From assembly GCA_900546995.1 (NCBI GenBank), contig URFF01000036.1, forward strand, positions 1 to 18,170: a DNA stretch of 18,170 nucleotides, read 5' to 3'. The notes below the pieces were generated by a model. That model had not been told where the DNA came from. It did no database searches and saw only the letters and a program-made list of their open reading frames with translations. This DNA comes from an uncultured Sutterella sp. (GTDB lineage Bacteria; Pseudomonadota; Gammaproteobacteria; Burkholderiales; Burkholderiaceae_F). Below, in pieces: positions 7,824 to 13,892 of this stretch. Every line of letters starts with the position of its first letter. The stretch's first letter is position 1. Both the position numbers and the translations under genes were made by a program.

Positions 7824-7841
7824 CTAGGCATATGCGCCTAG
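7824..7841 (-). repeat. Inverted repeat CTAGGC-N6-GCCTAG upstream of the transporter promoter
   Basis: A perfect 6+6 inverted repeat has an ATATGC spacer (it also contains the palindrome GCATATGC). Its centre is about 54 bases upstream of the predicted transcription start and its edge about 10 bases from the -35 box, a usual position for an activator or upstream operator site. A partial half-site, CTAAGG, lies at 7855-7860. No regulator gene is adjacent. Confidence 0.5.
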
Positions 7842-7860
7842 CAGTAAGAGAAATCTAAGG

Positions 7861-7880
7861 CGTTTTTCTTAAGAAAAACG
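7861..7880. repeat. Perfect 20-bp palindrome between ihfB terminator and transporter promoter
   Basis: CGTTTTTCTT is followed directly by its exact complement AAGAAAAACG, with no spacer. It lies between the ihfB terminator and the transporter regulatory region. It could be a protein-binding site or a second weak hairpin behind the ihfB terminator. The lack of a loop and the A/T content make a dimeric DNA-binding site possible, but this is unproven. Confidence 0.5.
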
Positions 7881-7887
7881 AGAAGAA

Positions 7888-7919
7888 AAAAGGGAAGATC
7901 CCAAAGAATCTTCCCTTTT
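7888..7919 (-). terminator. Rho-independent terminator of ihfB
   Basis: On the minus strand, AAAAGGGAAGAT (7919-7908) pairs over 12 bp with ATCTTCCCTTTT (7899-7888) around an 8-base loop, followed by TTCTTCTC. It begins 27 bases after the ihfB stop codon and would end the rpsA-ihfB transcript. Confidence 0.92.
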
Positions 7920-7945
7920 CCGTTTAGTGATGATCGGAAACGATC

Positions 7946-8251
7946 TTACTCAGCAGAAGTCGACGCGTCGACTCGAGAGCGCATTTCCTTACCCGCCTTA
8001 AAGTGCGGCACGTATTTAGCCGGCACTACCACGCTTTCACCGCTCTTGGGATTGCGTCCCACGCGTTCAGGGCGATAGTTGAGCGAAAAACTGCCGAAAC
8101 CACGGATCTCGATGCGGGAACCTTTAGCCAAAGACTCCGTCATCGCATCCAAGACCAATTTGACGGTTTCATCAACCTCACGCGCCGCAAGGCGCGGATT
8201 TATATTAGCGAGCCGTTCAATCAGCTCGGATTTCGTCATGGCGTCCACCAT
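7946..8251 (-). CDS. ihfB: Integration host factor beta subunit
   Basis: A small DNA-bending HU/IHF-family protein of 101 aa that pairs with IHF-alpha in the nucleoid and at promoters. Visible hallmarks are MTKSELIERLA at the start of the folded part, the dimerisation helices, RIEIRGFGSFSLNYRPERVGRNPKSG (which carries the GFGSF motif and the DNA-binding arm with the conserved RNPxxG turn) and VPAKYVPHFKAGKEMR. The position directly after rpsA matches the usual proteobacterial order. The ATG at 8251 has CGGAGAAGC just upstream. The in-frame ATG at 8239, four codons later, gives the canonical MTKSEL start but has no good ribosome site, so I keep 8251. The gap to rpsA is only ten bases and a terminator follows. 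Confidence 0.97.
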   Translation of the reverse strand: MVDAMTKSELIERLANINPRLAAREVDETVKLVLDAMTESLAKGSRIEIRGFGSFSLNYRPERVGRNPKSGESVVVPAKYVPHFKAGKEMRSRVDASTSAE

Positions 8252-8261
8252 GCTTCTCCGA

Positions 8262-9947
8262 TTACTTTTGTTCGAGCTTAGCCTTCAACAAGGCACCCAG
8301 GGTGGTCGTACCCGTAGCGTCTTGGTTCATGCGATCCAAGGCTTGACGGGCTTCGGCGGCATCCTTGGCCTTCACGGACAATTGGATGCTACGGTTCTTG
8401 CGGTCGATGCTGATGATTTGAGCAGACACGCTGTCACCCACGTTCAATTGCGTCGTAGCGTCTTCGACACGTTCGGCAGAGATTTCGGAGGCACGCAAGT
8501 AGCCTTCGGTTTCATCGCCCAAGTCGATCACGGCGCCCTTGGCGTCAACGCTCTTGACCGTACCGGTCACCACGGAACCCTTTTCATGGGTGCTCGTGAA
8601 GTTGGTGAACGGGTCACCGCTCAATTGCTTCACGCCGAGGCTGATGCGTTCGCGTTCAGTGTCGATAGCGAGCACAACGGCTTGCAATTCGTCACCCTTC
8701 TTGTACTTGCGAACGGCTTCTTCGCCGGCTTCCGTCCAAGAGAGGTCAGACAAGTGCACCAAACCGTCAATGCCACCAGGCAAACCGATGAACACACCGA
8801 AATCGGTGATGGACTTGATTTGACCCGTGACCTTGTCACCCTTCTTGTGGCTTTGGGCAAATTCTTCCCAAGGATTGGGTTTGCATTGCTTCATGCCCAA
8901 GGAGATACGACGACGGTCTTCGTCGATTTCGAGAACCATGACTTCAACGTCATCGCCCAATTGAACAACCTTCTTCGGATCAACGTTCTTGTTGGTCCAA
9001 TCCATTTCGGAGACGTGCACCAAACCTTCGATACCGGCTTCGATTTCAACGAAGGCGCCGTAATCGGTGATGTTGGTGATCTTACCGAACAAGCGGGTTC
9101 CCTTCGGATAACGGCGAGCAATGCCGATCCAAGGATCTTCACCCAATTGCTTCAAGCCCAAAGAAACGCGGTTCTTTTCTTGGTCGAACTTGAGCACCTT
9201 GGCTTCGAGCTCTTGACCCACTTGAACCACTTCGCTCGGGTGACGAACACGGCGCCAGGCGAGGTCAGTGATGTGGAGCAAGCCGTCAATGCCGCCCAAA
9301 TCAACGAAGGCACCGTAGTCGGTGATGTTCTTGACGATGCCCTTAACGATGGCACCTTCCTTCAAGGTTTCGAGCAACTTGGCACGTTCTTCGCCCATGC
9401 TCGCTTCCACCACAGCGCGACGGGAAACAACCACGTTGTTGCGCTTGCGGTCAAGCTTGATGACCTTGAATTCAAGGGTCTTGCCTTCGTACGGAGTCGT
9501 GTCCTTAACAGGACGCGTATCCACCAAGGAACCCGGCAAGAAGGCACGGATACCGTTGGTCATAACGGTCAAACCGCCCTTGACCTTGCCCGTGATCGTA
9601 CCGGTGACGAGTTCGCCGGATTCGAGGGCCTTTTCAAGGTTCATCCAGGCGGCAAGGCGCTTGGCCTTGTCGCGCGACAAAATCGTATCGCCGTAGCCGT
9701 TTTCGACTTGTTCGATAGCGACGGCCACGAAGTCACCCGGCTTCACGGTGACTTCACCGCGATCGTCCTTGAATTCTTCAATAGGCACATAGGCTTCAGA
9801 CTTCAAGCCGGCGTTCACAACGACAAAGTTGTAGTCAACGCGAACGACTTCAGCCGTAATGACTTCGCCTTGGCGCATTTCTTGACGAGCTAAGCTTTCT
9901 TCAAAAAGCTGAGCAAAAGACTCGGGTTGGTTGATATTTTCAGACAT
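8262..9947 (-). CDS. rpsA: Small ribosomal subunit protein S1
   Basis: Ribosomal protein S1 (561 aa; E. coli 557) binds A/U-rich mRNA leaders and brings mRNAs lacking strong Shine-Dalgarno sites to the 30S subunit. Six S1 (OB-fold) domains follow one another, with repeated ITDYGAFVxLxGIDGLxHxTDxxW- and FDQEKNRVSLGLKQL-like cores. The C-terminal domain is the most divergent. The start at 9947 gives MSENINQPESFAQLFEESL, the typical S1 N-terminus. The frame runs 23 codons further upstream, but that stretch translates the GC-rich leader hairpins and is not S1-like. No Shine-Dalgarno sequence precedes the ATG. The upstream bases are A/T-rich, as is common for self-regulated rpsA. It is followed ten bases later by ihfB. 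Confidence 0.98.
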   Translation of the reverse strand: MSENINQPESFAQLFEESLARQEMRQGEVITAEVVRVDYNFVVVNAGLKSEAYVPIEEFKDDRGEVTVKPGDFVAVAIEQVENGYGDTILSRDKAKRLAAWMNLEKALESGELVTGTITGKVKGGLTVMTNGIRAFLPGSLVDTRPVKDTTPYEGKTLEFKVIKLDRKRNNVVVSRRAVVEASMGEERAKLLETLKEGAIVKGIVKNITDYGAFVDLGGIDGLLHITDLAWRRVRHPSEVVQVGQELEAKVLKFDQEKNRVSLGLKQLGEDPWIGIARRYPKGTRLFGKITNITDYGAFVEIEAGIEGLVHVSEMDWTNKNVDPKKVVQLGDDVEVMVLEIDEDRRRISLGMKQCKPNPWEEFAQSHKKGDKVTGQIKSITDFGVFIGLPGGIDGLVHLSDLSWTEAGEEAVRKYKKGDELQAVVLAIDTERERISLGVKQLSGDPFTNFTSTHEKGSVVTGTVKSVDAKGAVIDLGDETEGYLRASEISAERVEDATTQLNVGDSVSAQIISIDRKNRSIQLSVKAKDAAEARQALDRMNQDATGTTTLGALLKAKLEQK

Positions 9948-9959
9948 GAGTAAAAATTT

Positions 9960-9992
9960 AAAAAACAGCCGCCCACACGAGTGCGGACGCTG
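9960..9992 (-). terminator. Terminator-like hairpin 2 in the rpsA leader
   Basis: On the minus strand, CAGC (9992-9989) and GCTG (9969-9966) close an imperfect GC-rich hairpin with an inner CAC/GTG pairing around TCGT, followed directly by six Ts (9965-9960). It ends 13 bases before the rpsA ATG. The stem has bulges, so it may be a regulatory or weak terminator structure. Confidence 0.5.
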
Positions 9993-9996
9993 GGTT

Positions 9997-10025
9997 AAAA
10001 AACCGGGCCGGCCCAATTGCCGGTT
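9997..10025 (-). terminator. Terminator-like hairpin 1 between cmk and rpsA
   Basis: On the minus strand, AACCGG (10025-10020) can pair with CCGGTT (10006-10001) around a GC-rich interior holding the palindrome GGGCCGGCCC, followed by a run of six Ts overlapping the stem foot. It may terminate cmk transcripts or act in rpsA control. An alternative pairing, ATTGCC (10046-10041) with GGCAAT (10021-10016), would exclude it. Confidence 0.5.
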
Positions 10026-10063
10026 TGCCGGGGCCGCCTTGGCAATTTCTTTTTGTCAAGGCT

Positions 10064-10741
10064 CTAACGATTAACCGTCTTATACCAAGTAAGCACTTGG
10101 TTAACCGTTTCTTCGATCGTCAACGATGACGAATCAAGAATTTTTGCATCAGAAGCGGGCGATAGGGGAGAAACCGTTCGCTGCATATCGCGACGATCCC
10201 TTTCACGCAAGTCCTGAGTAAGGGTGTCGATATTAGCAATAATTCCTTTTTCTTTCAACTGATTAAAGCGTCTTTGCGCACGGGCTTCAGCGCTGGCTGT
10301 CAAAAAAACTTTAAGCGTTGCGTCCGGGAAAATGACACTGCCCATATCGCGGCCATCGGCGACAAGACCGGGCTCAATGCGAGCTTCCTTTTGCACATTC
10401 AGTAACGCTTCTCGCACGGCTTCTAACGCGGCCACTTTGCTTGCGGCAATGCCGACGGCTTCCGCTCGGATTTTGTCGGTCACATCTTCTCCGTCAAGCG
10501 TAATCTTCCCGTTTTTAAAGACGGGCTTAAGCGCCGCGGCCAATTGGGCCACCGCCGGCTCATCAGACAAATCGACACCTTGCTTTAACGTCTTATAGGC
10601 CGTTAAACGATAAAGCGCGCCGCTATCAAGGTAATGGAAACCAAGCGCTTGTGCCACTCGGGAAGCCACCGTCCCTTTACCTGAGGCCGTTGGGCCATCA
10701 ATTGTGATGACTGGGATCTTATCCATGATTTTTAAATCCAT
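10064..10741 (-). CDS. cmk: Cytidylate kinase
   Basis: CMK phosphorylates CMP and dCMP with ATP, feeding nucleotide and DNA precursor pools. At 225 aa it matches the family (E. coli 227). Landmarks are the P-loop VITIDGPTASGKGT (residues 11-24), YLDSGALYR (37-45), VADGRDMGSVIFPDA (127-141), LTASAEARAQRR (147-158) and RDRRDxQRxVSPL (181-193). Its place directly upstream of rpsA is standard in proteobacteria. Neither the ATG at 10741 nor the in-frame ATG at 10726 (MDKIPVITIDG) has a recognisable ribosome site; both are possible. The gyrA terminator T-run ends only six bases before the first ATG, so the source of cmk transcription is unclear. The aroA and related genes that commonly precede cmk in betaproteobacteria are absent here. 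Confidence 0.97.
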   Translation of the reverse strand: MDLKIMDKIPVITIDGPTASGKGTVASRVAQALGFHYLDSGALYRLTAYKTLKQGVDLSDEPAVAQLAAALKPVFKNGKITLDGEDVTDKIRAEAVGIAASKVAALEAVREALLNVQKEARIEPGLVADGRDMGSVIFPDATLKVFLTASAEARAQRRFNQLKEKGIIANIDTLTQDLRERDRRDMQRTVSPLSPASDAKILDSSSLTIEETVNQVLTWYKTVNR

Positions 10742-10747
10742 TTCGCG

Positions 10748-10786
10748 AAAAATAGGCCTCAGCCAAACATCTTGCGCTGAGGCCTA
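10748..10786 (-). terminator. Strong Rho-independent terminator of gyrA
   Basis: On the minus strand, TAGGCCTCAG (10786-10777) pairs perfectly over 10 bp with CTGAGGCCTA (10762-10753) around a 14-base loop, then five Ts. It starts 13 bases after the gyrA stop and ends six bases before the first possible cmk ATG. Confidence 0.92.
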
Positions 10787-10799
10787 AAGAATCGACTGA

Positions 10800-13562
10800 T
10801 TAATTTTGATGATCAGCGCCTTCTTCCGAAGTTTGATCTCCGAAGTCAAGCGAAGCCGTGCCGGAATCGTCCTCTGACGGAGTCAATGTGGCAGCCGGTT
10901 CGGCATTCTCCTCGGATTGTTTTTCATCAGCATCGTCATCGGCAATGCGCTGCGCGGCAGCCAACACATCATCTTTAAGAGAAATCAGTGTCACACCCTG
11001 CGTTGCACGGCCCATGACCCGGATATCGGAAACCGCCATCCGAATAATTTTGCCCTTTTCGGTCAAGAGCATCAATTCATCAGCGTCCGTCACCAAAGTC
11101 GCCGCAACCACCTTGCCGTTGCGTTCACTCGTTTGAATCGCAATCATGCCTTGAGCCCCGCGACCGTGACGGGTGTATTCACTCACTAACGTACGTTTAC
11201 CAAAGCCGTTTTCAGTCACAGTGAGAACGGTCTTCGTTTCATCGTCAACGACTAACAGCGAAATGACTTGCTGACCGTCTTTAAGCATCATGCCACGAAC
11301 GCCACGAGCAGCGCGTCCCATGGCGCGCACATCTTCTTCGCTAAAGCGAACGGCTTTACCCGCATCCGAGAAAAGCATCACGTCGTGGGCACCATCGGTA
11401 ATCGCCGCGCCAATCAGGTGATCGCCTTCGTCCAAATTCACAGCGATGAGACCGGCTTTGCGAACATTGGCAAAGTCTGACAAGCGCACTTTCTTAACCA
11501 CAGCGCACGCCGTCGCCATGAAGACGTAGTGCTTGTCATCGAACTGCTCAATGGGCAACACCACCGTGATACGCTCGCCTTCCATCAAAGGCAATGAATT
11601 GATGATGGGGCGTCCCTTGGAGTTGCGCGAGCCTTCGGGCAACGAATAGACATCCAAGCAGTACATCCGACCGAAATTGGAGAAGAAGAGAACCCGATCG
11701 TGAGAGTTAGCGATAAAGAGCTGATCGATCAAGTCACCTTCTTTCATAGAGGCTGCCTTTTTCCCTTGACCTCCACGGCGTTGCGCTTGATAGTCCGTTA
11801 AAGGCTGGGACTTGATGTAGCCGTCGCGCGTCAAGGTCACCACCATTTCACGACGCGGAATCAAATCACGGGGATCGAAATTGGGGTCGCCCGTCGGGTC
11901 GATTTCCGAACGACGGTCATCGCCATATTCTTCTTTAATATCGAGAAGATCATCTTCGATAATCTTGCGTACGCGTTCAGGATTGGCCAAGATATCCAAA
12001 AGATCGGTGATTTGATCCATCACCTGACGGTATTCCTGCAAGATTTTGTCCTGCTCCAAGCCGGTCAATCGTTGCAGGCGCATCTGCAGAATGCTATCGG
12101 CCTGAGCCGGACTCAAATAATAAAGACCGTCGGCACGCAATCCGTATTCGGGTTCCAAACCTTCCGGACGATAATCGGTGCTGTGCTCCCCGGCTCGCAC
12201 CATCAATTCATGCACCAAGGATGACGTCCAACCGCGGCTCATCAAGCCCGCTTTTGCCACTTCAGGCGTGGGGGCATTACGAATGATCGCAAGGAAGTCA
12301 TCAATGTTGGCCAAAGCGACCGCAAGGCCTTCCAAAATATGGCCACGAGCCCGATTTTCTTTCAAGTCAAAGAGACAACGACGCGTCACCACTTCACGGC
12401 GGTGCATCAAAAAGGCCTCAATCACTTGCTTCAAATTCAACAGTTGCGGCTGACCATCAACCAAAGCCACCATGTTGATGCCAAACGAATCCTGCAGCTG
12501 GGTGAGCTTGTAGAGATTATTGAGCACCACATCGGCAACGACGCCAGCTTTGAGGTCAATGACCACCCGAACGCCATCACGGTCCGTTTCATCACGCAGA
12601 TCGGAAATGCCTTCGATTTTCTTTTCATTGACCAAGTGCGCAATGCTTTCGACTAAGACGCGCTTATTGACCTGATAAGGAATTTCATCGACAACGATGC
12701 GAGTGCGACGCCCTTTATCAAATTCCTCATAGTGTGTTTTGGCACGCATGAGTACACGACCGCGACCCGTGCGATAGCCTTCACGCACCCCCTTGAGACC
12801 GAAGATGATGCCTCCGGTGGGGAAGTCCGGCGCCGGGATGAAATGAATCAAATCATCAACCGTTGCCTCGGGATGATTTAACAAATGCACGCAGGCATCA
12901 ATCGTTTCTCGCAAGTTGTGCGGCGGAATATTCGTTGCCATACCGACAGCGATACCAGCGCTGCCGTTAATTAAAAGATTCGGCAAACGGGTCGGCAACA
13001 CGGTCGGTTCTTTTTCCGTATTGTCGTAGTTGGGGATGAAATCCACCGTGTCCTTTCGGATATCGGCCAACATTTCACCGGCGATCTTTTGCAGCTTCAC
13101 TTCCGTGTAACGCATGGCGGCAGCCGAGTCGCCATCCAAACTACCGAAGTTACCTTGGCCGTAAACGAGCGGATAACGAAGTGAGAAAGGCTGAGCCAAA
13201 CGAACGATCGTATCGTAAGCTGCGATATCACCGTGCGGGTGATACTTGCCGATCACATCACCGACCACACGAGCGGATTTCTTTGTCGGCCGGGAATACG
13301 TGTTGCCCATTTGGTCCATGGCGTAGAGCACGCGTCGATGAACCGGCTTTAGACCATCACGCACATCAGGCAGCGCACGGCCCACGATGACGCTCATGGC
13401 GTAATCCAAATACGCCCGCTTCATCTCGCCTTCAAGCGAAACCGGCAAAAGCTCCTGAGCGATATCAACCATTGAGCCCACGTCTTTTTGATCTTCTTGC
13501 GTCTGCTCTTGGGAAACACCTTCGCTATTGGAATTCTCTTTGATTTCTTCGTTATCAGACAT
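10800..13562 (-). CDS. gyrA: DNA gyrase subunit A
   Basis: GyrA is the DNA-breaking subunit of gyrase (A2B2), which introduces negative supercoils. The 920-aa product has the winged-helix/tower breakage-reunion domain with the catalytic tyrosine in AAAMRYTEVKL (Tyr152, equal to E. coli Tyr122). The beta-pinwheel C-terminal domain begins with the GyrA box QRRGGQGKK near residue 593, and the protein ends in an acidic tail. A hydrophilic N-terminal extension of about 30 residues precedes VDIAQELLPVSLEGE; an internal ATG at residue 31 would give the usual length, but neither start has a strong ribosome site. In the quinolone-resistance region the segment reads HPHGDIAAYD: Ile113 replaces the residue equal to E. 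coli Ser83, while the Asp87 equivalent is kept. The gene is monocistronic, with a strong terminator behind it. Confidence 0.98.
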   Translation of the reverse strand: MSDNEEIKENSNSEGVSQEQTQEDQKDVGSMVDIAQELLPVSLEGEMKRAYLDYAMSVIVGRALPDVRDGLKPVHRRVLYAMDQMGNTYSRPTKKSARVVGDVIGKYHPHGDIAAYDTIVRLAQPFSLRYPLVYGQGNFGSLDGDSAAAMRYTEVKLQKIAGEMLADIRKDTVDFIPNYDNTEKEPTVLPTRLPNLLINGSAGIAVGMATNIPPHNLRETIDACVHLLNHPEATVDDLIHFIPAPDFPTGGIIFGLKGVREGYRTGRGRVLMRAKTHYEEFDKGRRTRIVVDEIPYQVNKRVLVESIAHLVNEKKIEGISDLRDETDRDGVRVVIDLKAGVVADVVLNNLYKLTQLQDSFGINMVALVDGQPQLLNLKQVIEAFLMHRREVVTRRCLFDLKENRARGHILEGLAVALANIDDFLAIIRNAPTPEVAKAGLMSRGWTSSLVHELMVRAGEHSTDYRPEGLEPEYGLRADGLYYLSPAQADSILQMRLQRLTGLEQDKILQEYRQVMDQITDLLDILANPERVRKIIEDDLLDIKEEYGDDRRSEIDPTGDPNFDPRDLIPRREMVVTLTRDGYIKSQPLTDYQAQRRGGQGKKAASMKEGDLIDQLFIANSHDRVLFFSNFGRMYCLDVYSLPEGSRNSKGRPIINSLPLMEGERITVVLPIEQFDDKHYVFMATACAVVKKVRLSDFANVRKAGLIAVNLDEGDHLIGAAITDGAHDVMLFSDAGKAVRFSEEDVRAMGRAARGVRGMMLKDGQQVISLLVVDDETKTVLTVTENGFGKRTLVSEYTRHGRGAQGMIAIQTSERNGKVVAATLVTDADELMLLTEKGKIIRMAVSDIRVMGRATQGVTLISLKDDVLAAAQRIADDDADEKQSEENAEPAATLTPSEDDSGTASLDFGDQTSEEGADHQN

Positions 13563-13892
13563 CGAAACACATTCCGTAAATTTTTACCAATCTGTCAATT
13601 TTATCAGATTTCAACAATTTTTCCCACTCTCAAAGCTTATTTTTATTCTTAATATTCAATGAGTTACGTTTTGTTTCGTTTATAAAAAATCCTTCGTTTT
13701 TGCTCTCACCCGATGAATTAAATCATCTCAGAAACATCTGCTCTTAGGGACTGAGTCAATCATCGTTTCGAATATCTTCCGATTTTCAAGAACTTCCTTA
13801 AAATTCAAGCCAAGCCCCTTTGGGCGAAAGCACTTGCACGAATGTGCGCGGTCTTTTTCCGATTCAACCCATCTACTGAAGATAGTTCTATT
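13563..13892. other. AT-rich divergent intergenic region between gyrA and speC
   Basis: These 330 bases separate the divergent gyrA and speC genes and must hold both promoters. I see no RNA gene, and no convincing separate open frame (an ATG near 13841 is merely in frame with speC). There is a possible speC -10 box, TATAAA, at 13681-13686 without a good -35; if real, it would give a leader of about 200 bases. A small GCAC-GAAT-GTGC stem near 13835-13847 is followed by GCGGTCTTTTT. No leader peptide like SpeFL was found. Confidence 0.6.
13598..13606 (-). promoter_or_regulatory. Candidate extended -10 promoter element of gyrA
   Basis: On the minus strand the sequence is TGATAAAAT, an extended -10 (TGn followed by TAAAAT), about 36 bases before the gyrA ATG. 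No good -35 hexamer lies 16-18 bases upstream, which is acceptable for extended -10 promoters but keeps confidence low. Confidence 0.4.

Noticed and set aside
8079..9893. A 604-codon open frame on the plus strand, opposite rpsA
   Set aside because: It is a mirror of the strongly biased codons of rpsA. The translation resembles no protein family and the rpsA frame on the other strand is certain.
10031..10059. A TTGACA box (minus strand, 10059-10054) as the rpsA promoter
   Set aside because: The bases 16-18 positions downstream are GC-only, with no -10 match, so the exact -35 hexamer alone is not convincing.
13700..13892. A SpeFL-like arginine/ornithine-sensing leader peptide before speC
   Set aside because: No suitable short frame was found; the only well-placed ATG (near 13841) is in frame with speC and runs straight into it.
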